Below, one piece after another: positions 1-10,000 of a stretch of 64,000 nucleotides of DNA (positions are counted from its first letter, which is position 1; each line of letters starts with the position of its first letter). Origin of the DNA: Acidobacteriota bacterium (GTDB taxonomy: Bacteria; Acidobacteriota; Aminicenantia; Aminicenantales; Saccharicenantaceae). The stretch is taken from NCBI GenBank assembly GCA_022711665.1, contig JAKLEN010000001.1, positions 1 to 64,000 on the forward strand. Reading direction: 5' to 3'. The notes under the pieces are model-generated. The model saw only the letters and a program-made list of their open reading frames with translations, was not told where the DNA came from and did not search any database. A program made the translations under genes and the position numbers.

Positions 1-1
1 G

Positions 2-100
2 AACCCCTTCAGCCAAACTCCATTAAATGAGCTGCTTAGCCAAACAGAAGAACCGGTTCAAAACGAGGCCGATCCTAACCAGCTGATTTTATTCAAATAA
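2..100 (+). CDS. C-terminal fragment of an AT-rich gene (possibly a transposase)
   Basis: An open frame enters from the left edge and stops at TAA 98-100. It encodes 32 residues ending ADPNQLILFK. The stretch is clearly richer in A+T than anything after position 130, and its codons (AAA, TTA, CAA, GAA) differ from the GC-ending codons used elsewhere in the window. It is followed at 111-125 by GGCCTGGGTTTGACC, whose GGTTTGACC end also occurs in the inverted repeat at 50858-50933. A transferred gene or the end of an insertion sequence is the likely explanation. No domain can be recognised in so short a piece, so the transposase idea is only inference. Confidence 0.45.
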   Translation, partial: NPFSQTPLNELLSQTEEPVQNEADPNQLILFK

Positions 101-155
101 TAACCGGACAGGCCTGGGTTTGACCCTTTCTTAAATCCGCTCCGGGAGGAACGCC

Positions 156-1382
156 ATGATCGAAGGACAAGCCTCGGGAACGAAGTCGCCCAAGCTCCGC
201 TACGGCATGATCGGCGGCGGGCCGGGCGCGTTCATCGGCGACGTCCACCGCAAGGCCATCGCCCTGGACGGCAAGGCCGGGATCGTCTGTGGCGCGTTCT
301 CGCAGAGCTACGACAACACGCTGGCCACGGGCGACGCGCTCGGGTTGCCGAAGGACCGGCTTTACCGGAACTTCGAGGAGATGCTCCGGGCCGAAGCCAA
401 GCGCCCCGACAAGCCCGACTTCATCAGCATCGTCACGCCGAACAGCACCCACTACCCCGCGGCCAAGCTGGCCCTCGAGCTCGGCTTCTCCGTCGTCTGC
501 GAAAAACCGCTGGCCACGAGCTCTAAGGACGCGGCGGAGTTGGCCGCCCTGGCCAGGACAAAAGACCTTCTTTTCTGCGTCACCTACGCCTATTCGGGCT
601 TCCCCATGGCCGTCAGCCTGCGCGACCTGATCGCCCGCGGCGAGATCGGCGAGGTCCGCTTCATCAACGGAGAGTACCCGCAGGAATGGCTGACGACGAA
701 GCTCGAAGCGACCGGCCAAAAGCAGGCGGTCTCGCGGACCGATCCGATGTTCGCCGGCATCTCCAACTGCGTCGGCGACATCGGCAGCCACATCGAGTAC
801 ATGGCCGGTTTCCTCACGGGGCTCCGCATCGAGTCCCTTTGCGCCCGCCTGGACCATTTCGGCCCCGACCGGCCGCTCGACGATAACGCCACGATCATGG
901 TCAACTACAAGGGCGGGGCCAGGGGCGTCTACTGGTGCTCGCAGATCGCCCTCGGCCACGATAACGCCCTGCGCCTGCGGATCTACGGGACGAAGGGGGC
1001 GGTCGAATGGTTCGCCGAGGCGCCGAACAACGCCCGCGTCTCGTACCTCGACCGGCCGACAGCCAACCTCTCGCGCGGCCGGGACCCGATGTCACCTCGG
1101 GCCCAGTCCCTGTCGCGGATCCCCTCGGGCCACCCCGAGGGATATTTCGAGGCCTTCGCCAACATTTATTCGACCTTCATCACGGCCCTGTCGAAGACCC
1201 TCTCCGGGCAGCCCCTTTCGGGCGGCGACCTCGACTTCCCCAACGCCGAGGACGGCGTCCGCGGCGTCCGCTTCATCGAGAAATGCGTCGAGAGCTCGGC
1301 CCAGGGCGCGCTCTGGGTCGGGTTGAATCAAGAACGGGCCGGGAAGGGACGCCTCCCCGGGTCCCGGGATATCCCTGCCTGA
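156..1382 (+). CDS. Gfo/Idh/MocA family oxidoreductase
   Basis: A 408-residue NAD(P)-dependent sugar or inositol dehydrogenase-like protein. The N-terminal Rossmann fold carries GGGPGAFIG near residues 20-28, the family EKP motif lies at 116-118, and the GD(I)GSH motif puts Asp210 and His214 in the catalytic half. No Tat or Sec signal is visible, so it should act in the cytoplasm, unlike the two family members at 16.1 and 32.2 kb. The start follows GGGAGGAA at 143-150. The sugar phosphate isomerase gene begins 15 nt after its stop, which suggests one transcription unit for oxidation and then isomerisation of a sugar. The substrate cannot be read from the sequence; 3-keto sugar formation is plausible from the neighbours. 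Confidence 0.9.
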   Translation: MIEGQASGTKSPKLRYGMIGGGPGAFIGDVHRKAIALDGKAGIVCGAFSQSYDNTLATGDALGLPKDRLYRNFEEMLRAEAKRPDKPDFISIVTPNSTHYPAAKLALELGFSVVCEKPLATSSKDAAELAALARTKDLLFCVTYAYSGFPMAVSLRDLIARGEIGEVRFINGEYPQEWLTTKLEATGQKQAVSRTDPMFAGISNCVGDIGSHIEYMAGFLTGLRIESLCARLDHFGPDRPLDDNATIMVNYKGGARGVYWCSQIALGHDNALRLRIYGTKGAVEWFAEAPNNARVSYLDRPTANLSRGRDPMSPRAQSLSRIPSGHPEGYFEAFANIYSTFITALSKTLSGQPLSGGDLDFPNAEDGVRGVRFIEKCVESSAQGALWVGLNQERAGKGRLPGSRDIPA

Positions 1383-1397
1383 AATAAGGAGAACGCC

Positions 1398-2387
1398 ATG
1401 GCCCGACCCGTCACGATCTTCACCGGCCAGTGGGCCGACCTGCCGTTCGAGGACGTCTGCAAGAAGGCGAGCGCCTGGGGCTACGACGGCCTGGAGATCG
1501 CCTGCTGGGGCGATCACATGGACGTCCGCAAGGCCGCCGCCGACCCGGCCTACGTCCGCGACCGCAAGCGCATCCTCGAGAAGCACGGCCTTAAGTGCTG
1601 GGCCCTCGGCGCCCACCTCGCCGGCCAGTGCGTCGCCGACGAGTACGAGCCGCGCCTGGATGGCTTCGCCCCCGAAGCCGTCAAGGGCAAGCCCGAGGCC
1701 CTGCGCAGGTGGGCCGTCGACGAGATGAAGGCCGCCGCCCGGGCCGCCCGCAACATGGGCTGCTACGTCGTCAACGGCTTCATGGGCTCTCCCATCTGGA
1801 GAGCCTGGTACTCCTTCCCGACGACGACCGAGGAGATGGTCGAGGCCGGCTTCCAGAAGGTCCTGGCCCTCTGGTCCCCCATCCTGGACGAGTTCGACGA
1901 GCAGGGCGTCAAGTTCGCCCTGGAGGTCCACCCGACCGAGATCGCCTTCGACGTCTACACGACCCGGCGCCTGCTCGACACCTTCAACGGCCGGCTGGCC
2001 CTGGGCCTCAACTTCGATCCCAGCCACCTCGTCTGGCAGGGCGTCGCGCCGGAGCTCTTCCTCCGGGATTTCGCCGACCGCATCTATCACGTCCATATGA
2101 AGGACGCGGCCGTGACGCTCGACGGCCGGGCCGGCATCCTCGGCTCGTTCCTGCCCTTCGGCGACGTCCGCCGGGGCTGGAACTTTCGCTCCCTCGGCCA
2201 CGGCGACGTCGACTTCGACGCCGTCATCCGCGAGCTCAACGCCATCGGCTACGACGGCCCGCTATCGGTCGAGTGGGAGGACAACGCCATGGACCGCGAG
2301 TTCGGGGCCAGGGAAGCGCTCGAGTTCGTCCGGTCGATGAACTTTTCCCCGTCCAAGGCGGCCTTCGACAAGGACATGAAGAAGTAG
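1398..2387 (+). CDS. Sugar phosphate isomerase/epimerase (xylose isomerase-like TIM barrel)
   Basis: A 329-residue AP-endonuclease-2/xylose-isomerase-like TIM barrel. The expected metal-binding residues are visible: Glu176 in LEVHPTE, Asp207 and His210 in NFDPSHLVW, His233 in YHVHMKD and Glu292 in SVEWED. Such proteins catalyse keto-sugar isomerisation, epimerisation or lyase reactions with a divalent metal. No signal peptide is seen. It lies 15 nt downstream of the Gfo/Idh/MocA gene, behind AAGGAG, so the two are probably co-transcribed and may act on the same sugar. It ends convergently with the gene at 2406, with a short hairpin between them. Confidence 0.9.
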   Translation: MARPVTIFTGQWADLPFEDVCKKASAWGYDGLEIACWGDHMDVRKAAADPAYVRDRKRILEKHGLKCWALGAHLAGQCVADEYEPRLDGFAPEAVKGKPEALRRWAVDEMKAAARAARNMGCYVVNGFMGSPIWRAWYSFPTTTEEMVEAGFQKVLALWSPILDEFDEQGVKFALEVHPTEIAFDVYTTRRLLDTFNGRLALGLNFDPSHLVWQGVAPELFLRDFADRIYHVHMKDAAVTLDGRAGILGSFLPFGDVRRGWNFRSLGHGDVDFDAVIRELNAIGYDGPLSVEWEDNAMDREFGAREALEFVRSMNFSPSKAAFDKDMKK

Positions 2388-2402
2388 GCACCCGGCGGTG
2401 CC
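2387..2402. terminator. Short hairpin between convergent genes
   Basis: GGCACC (2387-2392) and GGTGCC (2397-2402) form a 6-bp stem with a CGGC loop. It lies between the convergent isomerase and unknown membrane protein genes. There is no T-tract, so its role as a terminator is uncertain. Confidence 0.3.
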
Positions 2403-2405
2403 GCC

Positions 2406-4418
2406 CTAGGACAGCCAGCTTCCGCCGGACCCGATCCACGTGACGAGCCAGCGGCCGCCTACGCGGTAAAGCTCGGCATAATAGGAGCGGCCTCCCGCGG
2501 CCAGGGGCCCCCAATAATGGGACATCTCGACGCTGTAGCTTGCCGTCAGGCCGTCCGCGGAGAACGTCAGCGATGCCGAAGCATCTTCATCCCAGGACAG
2601 GCCGGAAAACGCATCCAGCGTTTCGACGGCCAGACGTTCGGCAGCCGCCGCGTCGGACACTGAAAGGGAGCTTGGCAGGCTGCGGATCCGCAACTTCCCC
2701 GGTCGGAGCAGCGGGCACGGATTCCTGAACCTGGCCAGCAGCCGGTCCTGGATGTCCAGCGCTCCCGCGGTCGGAGCGACGCTGACTCGGTCCCCATACC
2801 AGATGGAGACGTACTCTCTGGTCAGGGCGTGCGATCGTTCGAAATAGGACAGTCCCGCACTTTCACCAGCTTTCATAAGGATACCTGCGGCCTTTCTTGC
2901 CTCCCATCCGGTCAGCCGGCGGCCGCTTCGGGCAGCCCCGGTGTTCATTATGTTCAAGAGCTCGGGAAGAGCCGGTTCGACGCCGACGACCTCGAGGACC
3001 TCGATGGCATACCCGATGATCTCATCATCGCGGTCGTCCAGGTAGGGCGCGACAAAACGGCCACAGCCGGGGGGGAATGAGGTCAGCGAGGCGTCCGGGT
3101 AGCTCCGACTTCTCGCTGCCCGGCGCGCCTCAAAAAGCGCGGCAACCCTCGCTTCAACCTCGTCGGACCTCAGGCCTCGAACCGCGAACCGGCCAACCTG
3201 TTCCTCGACCAGCCATCGCCGGGATCTCGCGATGGCCTCGATGATCTCCTTCAGTGAGCATCGCTGCTCGATCTCGACGTGAGTTCCGCCGTCATCATCC
3301 GCGACAAATTGCGCGCGTCGATCCTGAGACACCCGTGGCCGATCGTCTTCGACGGAATTCACGACCTCAGTCCCGGCCAGGTCTCCGATCAGGCGACAGA
3401 CATCGGCCAGCCGGTCGAAGTGGAGGATGGATGGCGGGAAACGGACTTCCGGTCGGGTCGGCATCCGTTCCTCGGGGATGGCACCCTTGACGGCGACCAC
3501 GAATCCGCCGGCCCGTTCGCGCCACCAGCCTCCACCCGCCTTCTCGAGAAAGAGGTCGAGGTTTCCGCCGATCAGCGAAAGTTCGTTTCCGCCCGTGTAG
3601 GAATGCCCCCGGCGGGGAACGGAGGGGCGACCGAGTTCAGCGGGCATGGATATCTCCTTGAACCATCGACCGATGTCCTTCGCGGACGGTATCCCATCTG
3701 AAATATAAGCCTGGGTGCCCGGCTGGGTGGTCAGCTCCCAGATCTGCCGGCTTGTATGCCCATATCGTTGAAGGTCGCGAGGATCCTCGAAGAGGAACCA
3801 CATCACGGGCCGCGTGGCGTCTCCCGTCCGAGGCTTCTCCTCGCCCGGTATGGCGAATGGACCTAACCTCACAGCGCCTAATAAAGGACGGGAGGATCCG
3901 GACGGAGGCACGGCGATGACTTCCGCCGGCTCGCCCTGGACGCGGACGTCCGTCGTCGCGCGAAGGGGATAACCGTGGACGCCGCTCAATATGGAAATCA
4001 GGTCTACCGCTCCCCGGCCGCATCGTCCGTTGACGATGAGGAGCGCGACCGCGGCCCAGCCGGCGACGGTCAACCATTTCCGACCCGGCTTGGGGCTGGG
4101 GGAAGAGTGTCCCGCCTGGTCGACCGACGAATCCGCCATCGCGGGCTTTGGTCGAAGGAAGGCCCGGAACTTCCCGAATCCAAGGTAGACCAGGAGCAGC
4201 GTTGCGGCTTCGAAAACGATCCTCAGACCTTCGTTGGCCCAGCCGGGGAGCCCGGGATCGAGGAGCTTGAGGAGGCTGTCCCCGGGCAGGCGCAAGATCG
4301 TGTCTGCGAGGATCAGCGGCCAGAAGCGAAAGACGGGCACGCCGAAGTTCCGGTAAAGGCAGGCCACGACGGCGCTTGCGAGAGAAACCAGGAAGGCCCC
4401 TTCCCTCCTGCGATCCAT
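2406..4418 (-). CDS. Unknown membrane-anchored protein, 670 aa
   Basis: I do not recognise this protein. Two hydrophobic segments occur within residues 1-90, and another single segment follows at about 115-135 (LTVAGWAAVALLIVN). The remaining roughly 530 residues should lie outside the cytoplasmic membrane. The middle part (about residues 320-500) is helical and contains a stretch reminiscent of HEAT-type repeats (EIIGYAIEVLEVVGVEPALPE). The C-terminus is beta-rich and ends YRVGGRWLVTWIGSGGSW, which resembles NTF2-like folds, though weakly. A sigma70-type promoter sits directly upstream (-35 at 4455-4450, -10 at 4432-4427), leaving only 8 nt before the ATG, and there is no good Shine-Dalgarno. 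Codon use is a little less GC-biased than in its neighbours. Confidence 0.75.
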   Translation of the reverse strand: MDRRREGAFLVSLASAVVACLYRNFGVPVFRFWPLILADTILRLPGDSLLKLLDPGLPGWANEGLRIVFEAATLLLVYLGFGKFRAFLRPKPAMADSSVDQAGHSSPSPKPGRKWLTVAGWAAVALLIVNGRCGRGAVDLISILSGVHGYPLRATTDVRVQGEPAEVIAVPPSGSSRPLLGAVRLGPFAIPGEEKPRTGDATRPVMWFLFEDPRDLQRYGHTSRQIWELTTQPGTQAYISDGIPSAKDIGRWFKEISMPAELGRPSVPRRGHSYTGGNELSLIGGNLDLFLEKAGGGWWRERAGGFVVAVKGAIPEERMPTRPEVRFPPSILHFDRLADVCRLIGDLAGTEVVNSVEDDRPRVSQDRRAQFVADDDGGTHVEIEQRCSLKEIIEAIARSRRWLVEEQVGRFAVRGLRSDEVEARVAALFEARRAARSRSYPDASLTSFPPGCGRFVAPYLDDRDDEIIGYAIEVLEVVGVEPALPELLNIMNTGAARSGRRLTGWEARKAAGILMKAGESAGLSYFERSHALTREYVSIWYGDRVSVAPTAGALDIQDRLLARFRNPCPLLRPGKLRIRSLPSSLSVSDAAAAERLAVETLDAFSGLSWDEDASASLTFSADGLTASYSVEMSHYWGPLAAGGRSYYAELYRVGGRWLVTWIGSGGSWLS

Positions 4419-4426
4419 TGCCCATA

Positions 4427-4455
4427 ATGATAGGGCCGTGCGCTCTGGTCGTCAA
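4427..4455 (-). promoter_or_regulatory. Promoter of the unknown membrane protein, probably leaderless
   Basis: On the minus strand TTGACG (4455-4450) and TATCAT (4432-4427) are separated by exactly 17 nt. The start codon at 4418 follows the -10 box by 8 nt, so transcription would begin at or next to the ATG. Confidence 0.6.
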
Positions 4456-4493
4456 GAATGACCGCCGATTCCGGCATCGGCGTCTCCCGCGCC

Positions 4494-7073
4494 TCAGCGG
4501 TCACCGCGCCGCGAGGGGCTGATGACCTGGAAGTCCCGCACCAGCCGCCGGCCCTGGTCGTCCGTCAGCACCAGGCGGTGCGGGCCGGGCTCGGGGGCGA
4601 CGCCGATCTGGTGGAAGACGCGGGTCGAGGCGAGATAGGCCTCGTCGAGGTGCCAGTGGATGGTCGCCCCGCTCTCCCGGTGGACGGCCTCGAAGACGAC
4701 CTCGCCGATCTTCCCATCTAGCCCGACCGGGACGTAGACCGACATGTCGGGCTCGGGATAGACCAGGCTCATCACCCGCGTCCCCCGCTCGCCGGCAGGC
4801 CCGCCGCCGCAGTCGCCCCGGAAGGGCGGCAGGGGCCGGTACTCGGCGTGGTCGGCCCGGTAGAAGTATTCCTGCACGGGCGGCAGGACGAACCACGCTT
4901 CGTGGCGCATCCGATCGACAGGCGCACAGCGGCTGTCGACCCTAAAACGCCCGGACTCGTCGAGGTGAACGGTCTGGTGGAAGGTGCACATGCGGTCGAA
5001 CCGGCTTTCCTCGGGCACCTGGACCTCGACCGCCGGGCAGAGATCCGTCGCCAAGTACCCCGAATCGCGGCAGACGCGGAGCGCCTTGAGCCCCGAGCGC
5101 GGCCGGACGATCTCCCCTCCGCCGTCGACCGCCCCGAGCAGGTCGAAGAGGACGGGCGCCGCCGCCCCGAGCCCGGTCAGCCCCGGCACGCCCTCGCCGT
5201 CGGCGTTCCCGGCCCAGACGCCGATCGTGTAATTGGAGGTGACGCCGACGGCCCAGGCGTCCCTCAGCCCGAAGCTCGTGCCCGTCTTCCAGGCCACCCA
5301 CTTCGAGGAGCTGAAGTTCCGCCAGAAGCCCTCGTCGTCGGGCCGGTTGACCGCCGTCAGCGCCTGGAGCGTCAGATAGGCCGAGGCGGCCCCGAGGTCC
5401 CTCATCCTCGACGGCGCCTCCGGCTCGTCCCGGAGCAGCCTGACCTCCCGGCCGCCTCCAGGCGCGCCCAGGGCCAGCCCGGCCAGCTTGGCGTAGAGCC
5501 CGGCGATCTCGATGAGGCGGCCCTCGGCTCCCCCGAGCACCAGGGTCAGGCCGTAGTCGTCCGGCGCCCGGTCGAGGGTGGTCATCCCCCACTGCCGCAG
5601 CCTGTTCTCGAACCGGGGGATGCCATAATCGCGAAGCTCCCGCACGGCCGGGACGTTGAGCGACCAGGCCAGGGCGGCCCGGGCCGGAACGGCGCCGCGG
5701 AACCGGCGGTCGAAGTTCTCCGGCTTGAAGCCTTCGAAGCGCGTCGGCGTGTCGGGGACGAGGGTCGCGGGCGTCAGTCCGCCTTCTTTGAGCATGGCCG
5801 CGTAAAGGAAGGGCTTGAGGATGCTGCCGGTGCTGCGCCGGCTCTGGACGATATCGACGCTCTGCCCCTGCTCGGCCCCGCGGTCGAGCCCGACGTTGCC
5901 GACATAAGCCGCGACGGTCGAGGCGCGGTTGTCGATGACGACCGCGGCCAGGTTGCAGATGCCGCGATCGGCCAGCCGCCGGCCGTGCTCCTCGGCGACG
6001 CGGCCGACCGCCCTCTGCAGCTCGGCCACGATAAAGGAGCGGAAGGGCGGGCGCGCCCCCGTCCGGGCGGCCAGCGTGTCGAGAAGGTGCGGCGCGTCGC
6101 GCGGCACCGGCCGAAGCCGGGGCGGCTGCGGCTCGGCCAGGGCCAACCGGCATTCGAGGCCGGCCAGCGCCCCGTGCGCCCGGAGCTTCTCCAGAAGCCC
6201 GTTCCTCTTCTCCAGCAGCCTGGCCCGGCCGGCCGGGCCGGCGCTGAGCCCCGGGTCGTTCGGCAGGACGGCCAGGAAGGCGGCCTCGGCCCAGCTCAGC
6301 TCGTCGGGGCTCCGGCCGAAGTAGAGCCACGAGGCGGCGTCCAGGCCGACGGCGTTGCCGCCGAAGGGCGCGTGGGCCGCGAAGAGCCTCAGGATGTCCT
6401 TCTTCGAACGCCGGGTCTCGAGCCGCAGGGCCAGGACGGCTTCCTTGAGCTTTTCGAGATAGGTCCGGGGCCTGTTCTTCCGGGCCAGGCGCACAACCTG
6501 CATGGTGATCGTGCTCCCGCCGCTTCGGACCCGGCCCGCCCGGAGGTTCTGCCGCGCGGCCCGGGCCAGGGCCAGGGGATCGACGCCGGGATGCGCGTAA
6601 AAGCGCTTGTCCTCGAAGCGAACGAGGGCCTCGAAGAAGCGTTCCGGGACGCGCCCGCCCGGCGGGAAGCGCCACTGGCCGTCGGCCGCCGTTCGGGCCC
6701 CGAGGAGCCGCCCTTCCGCGCTGAGCAGGACCGGCGAGACGGGATCGTGGAAGCTCACGACCGGGACGGCGAGCCAGGCAATTATTGAGAGGAGGAGTGC
6801 GGACACTCCCACGGCCAGCTTTCGGGATTTGTGAGGCCGGGTGTCGAGGGGCCAGTCTTCGTCCGCCCGAGGCGGAAGGGGATGCGCTCTCCGGAGCGCT
6901 GGGGGTTCCAAGGGGCGCTTCCCCCTTGGTCGTAGCGACCGCAGGGCGCGGAGAAGGGTGGTCCGGAGGGGGAAGGGCTTGGGTTCCCCCTCCGCCCGCG
7001 GGGGGATGGGTGGAGCCGAGGCCGGACGAAGACGCCCCGAGGAAACGCCCGGCCTCGCGTTCTTACAGTTCAT
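4494..7073 (-). CDS. pbpC: Penicillin-binding protein 1C
   Basis: A bifunctional class A peptidoglycan synthase acting at the outer face of the inner membrane. Counting from 7073, a transmembrane anchor lies near residues 90-110. The glycosyltransferase domain follows with Glu154 in RFEDKRFYAHPG and the SGGSTITMQ motif. The transpeptidase domain has Ser417-x-x-Lys420 (STGSILKPF), Ser471-Leu-Asn and Lys596-Thr-Gly. A PBP1C-type C-terminal beta domain completes it. The ATG at 7073 overlaps the alpha-2-macroglobulin stop as ATGA, which is why I chose it. The first 87 codons are Pro/Arg-rich and coincide with a cluster of perfect hairpins (6855-7033), so the true start may instead be the GTG at 6812, just before the membrane anchor. 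Pairing with alpha-2-macroglobulin is a known arrangement thought to couple wall repair to protease defence. Confidence 0.93.
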   Translation of the reverse strand: MNCKNARPGVSSGRLRPASAPPIPPRAEGEPKPFPLRTTLLRALRSLRPRGKRPLEPPALRRAHPLPPRADEDWPLDTRPHKSRKLAVGVSALLLSIIAWLAVPVVSFHDPVSPVLLSAEGRLLGARTAADGQWRFPPGGRVPERFFEALVRFEDKRFYAHPGVDPLALARAARQNLRAGRVRSGGSTITMQVVRLARKNRPRTYLEKLKEAVLALRLETRRSKKDILRLFAAHAPFGGNAVGLDAASWLYFGRSPDELSWAEAAFLAVLPNDPGLSAGPAGRARLLEKRNGLLEKLRAHGALAGLECRLALAEPQPPRLRPVPRDAPHLLDTLAARTGARPPFRSFIVAELQRAVGRVAEEHGRRLADRGICNLAAVVIDNRASTVAAYVGNVGLDRGAEQGQSVDIVQSRRSTGSILKPFLYAAMLKEGGLTPATLVPDTPTRFEGFKPENFDRRFRGAVPARAALAWSLNVPAVRELRDYGIPRFENRLRQWGMTTLDRAPDDYGLTLVLGGAEGRLIEIAGLYAKLAGLALGAPGGGREVRLLRDEPEAPSRMRDLGAASAYLTLQALTAVNRPDDEGFWRNFSSSKWVAWKTGTSFGLRDAWAVGVTSNYTIGVWAGNADGEGVPGLTGLGAAAPVLFDLLGAVDGGGEIVRPRSGLKALRVCRDSGYLATDLCPAVEVQVPEESRFDRMCTFHQTVHLDESGRFRVDSRCAPVDRMRHEAWFVLPPVQEYFYRADHAEYRPLPPFRGDCGGGPAGERGTRVMSLVYPEPDMSVYVPVGLDGKIGEVVFEAVHRESGATIHWHLDEAYLASTRVFHQIGVAPEPGPHRLVLTDDQGRRLVRDFQVISPSRRGDR
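6855..7033. repeat. Multi-hairpin element inside the 5' end of pbpC
   Basis: GTCTTCGTCCG (6855-6865) pairs with CGGACGAAGAC (7023-7033). Inside are perfect hairpins: GCGCTC/GAGCGC (6884-6889 and 6894-6899), CCAAGGGG/CCCCTTGG (6908-6915 and 6922-6929), GGTCG/CGACC (6928-6932 and 6936-6940, sharing two bases with the previous one) and CGGAGGGGGAA/TTCCCCCTCCG (6964-6974 and 6984-6994). This density is unusual for coding DNA. It may be a mobile structured repeat or a structured leader, with pbpC translation starting downstream of it. Confidence 0.5.
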
Positions 7074-10000
7074 TGGGAAATCTCGACCCATTGTCCTTTC
7101 GTGTTGGCATGGATGCCGGCGTCGTACATGGCCTCGACGGCCAGGCCTGGCTGGTAATAGCGGCCGCGGTAAGACGCGTTGAGGACGACCAGGAAGGTCT
7201 TCACCTGGCCGGCGTCGAGGCCGAAATAGGTGTAGACGCGATCGTCGCGTATGTCCTGGTAATCGACGGCCTCGGCGGCGCCTCCCTCCCCGGCGAACCT
7301 GGGATTCTTGATCTGGAAGCCCGCGGCGACGAGGTGGGTCAGGACGAGGTTGGGAAGCCGGTTCGAGGTCAGGTTCTTGACCCGGACCTCGGCGACGAGA
7401 TCGAGCCCTTGAGCGATCCGGCCGATCTCGAGGCCGTTCATCTTCATGTCGCGCATGCTGACATCGATCGACAGCCCCTCTGAGGACGGCGTTTCGACGC
7501 CGGCCTCGGGCACGCCGCGGCGGTAAACGCTGACGTAGAGATCCGCCGCTTCGGTGTTGGTCACCGTGAGCGTCCGGCCCTGCAGCGGGAAGGAGGGGAA
7601 CTCGCGCCGGTCGAACGGGGTGGCCGACTCGACGTCGAGCGCCTTATCCTCGTCCCAGGCCAGCCGGTAGCGGAAGGGCTTGATCCCGGCGCTGCCATAA
7701 AAGGAGGCCAGGGCCATGAGCCCGAACGATGCATCCTGGGTCGAAAGCCACAGGTCCGAGCCCATCGTCTTGCCGATGTCGGCGACAAGCGCCCGGGCCT
7801 TGTCGGACCGGCCCATCTGGACGAAGGTCCTGACGGCCAGGGCCTTGTCCCGGAAGTCGGAGCCGAAGGTCTCGTCATAGTCGCGGTAGGGCTTGAACTC
7901 GAGCTTGGCCCGGTCCGCCAGGTCCGCGGCGGCGTCCGCCTGCCCGGTGACGTGAAAGGCCGCTGCCAACATCAGCGCGGCCAGCCCGGGCAGGTCCTCG
8001 CTCTCCCTCAGCCGGTTCATGGCCCCGAGGTCGGGGTCCCTGGCCAGGGCCAGCCCGAACAGCCGGAAGGCCTGGGTCAGCCGGGTCGCGCCGCCTCCGG
8101 TGACATAGGCGTTGGCCAGCATCTTCTGATTCGCCCGCCAGGCGTCGAGCATGGCCTGGGGCACATGATAGCCCAGCCGGCCCGCCTCGAGCAGGAAATA
8201 CCCGGCGTAGGCGGTCGTCCACTCGTGGGCCTCCCGGTTCCCCGGCCAGTAGGAGAAGGCGCCGTTGGTCATCTGGAAGGCCGTCATCTTCTCGACGGCC
8301 GCCCGGACATGCCCGTCGACGTCGCGAGCCTGCCGCTCGTCGAGCTTGACCAGGCTCTTGAGGTAGAGCTGGGGGAAGGCCGCCGAGAGCGTCTGCTCCA
8401 GGCAGCCGTGTGGATAGCGGATGAGGAAATCGAGCCGCCTCTCGAGATCGAGCGGCGGCACGGACGAGGCCTCGACGACGACCTGGTTCGTGCCCTCGAG
8501 GCCGAACGGGACGATCCCGCGCTTCACGGACTCGCCGGGCTTGACCGTGAGCCGGGTCGTTTGGGTGACGGCCGTGTTGCTGGCCAGGACCGGGATGGCG
8601 ATCGTGTCCTCCACCCGCTCGGCGCCGCCCGAGGCGCGGAACCTCACTTCGCCCTGACCGATGCCGCCCGCGGTCTTGAGCGCGAACGAGACGATTTCGT
8701 CGCCGGGCTTGGCGAAGGCCACGGTCTTGGCGCGCTCGCCGACGACCTCGAAGAGGGCGTTGGTCTCGACGCCGACCGTGACCTGCCTGATCTCCGGCTT
8801 GGTCACGAACACGGTGACCGGCATGACGACGTCCTCGCCCGGGCGGACGACCCGCGGCAGCGTCGCCAGGGTCATCAGGTCGCGGCGCACCGTGACGGAC
8901 TTTTCGGCCAGGCCGAAGGCGCCGTCGCGGCCGGCCACGACCATGATCCGGACGGCCCCGAAATACTGCGGCATCGTCATTTCATGGACGCCGGTCCCGC
9001 CGGCCGCCAGATCGAACGGGCCCTCGAACAGCGCCACCGGCGGGAAGCGACGCGGCTGCTTGGCCTTGTCCTTCGACTCGCCGCCCTCGTCGCCGCCGAG
9101 AGCCAGGATGCGGGCCATCTCGGCGCCGTAGGCCTCGGCCACGATGTCGAACAGGTCCCAGGTCTTGACCCCGAGGGCCTCGCGGGCGTAGAACCCCCGG
9201 CGCAGATCGGGCGTCGTGAAGCGGGTCAGGCCGAGGAGCCCTTCGTCGACGACGGCCAGCGTGTAGGACATGGGCCGGCCTTCCGTCTCGCGGACCTCGA
9301 CCCGGAACTTCTCCCGCGGCCGAATCTCGTCGGCCATCTTGATCTTCGGCTCCAGGCGTGTCCCCGGATCCTCGACTATGATCGGGATGACGCCGTAGAG
9401 GCGGATGGGCGTGTCGGCCGCCTTGTCCCGGTGCGGCTGGAGGAGCATGACGTGGGCGTAGATATTGGGCGTCATGGCCGCCGTGATCGGCACCTCGAAG
9501 CGGTTCTCGCCCTTGACCGTGGAGACCCAGAACTTGTCGAGGACGGACGTCCCGCTCTCGAGGGACACCAGGGCCCGTCCCTGGACCGCCTCCGGCAGGT
9601 AGATGACGGCCTTCTCGCCGACCTTGTACGAGGGCTTGTCGGCCGTGAAGGTCAGGGCCGTCGCTCCGGCGCCGCCTTCCTCGCGGGCCCGGCCGGCCCA
9701 GCCCGGCCAGTCGACATAGACGATCTGGCCCGAGGCGTGGCCGCTCTCCGGGTCCTCGACCCGGATGAGGTAGCGGCCCCAGTCGGGATAACGGATTTGG
9801 AACGTCCACTGGCCCGCGCCGTTCCGGGTCGCGACTTCGCCCTTGAGCAGCGGCCGGGTCTCGACGCTCGAAACGTACTGGGCCAGGGACTCACCGCTCC
9901 GGTCCCACCACCATTTCCACTCGATCTTGTAGAGCGAGACCAGGACCTTGCCCCGGGAGACGGGACGGCCGGCCGTGTCGACCGTGACGATCGAGACGAC

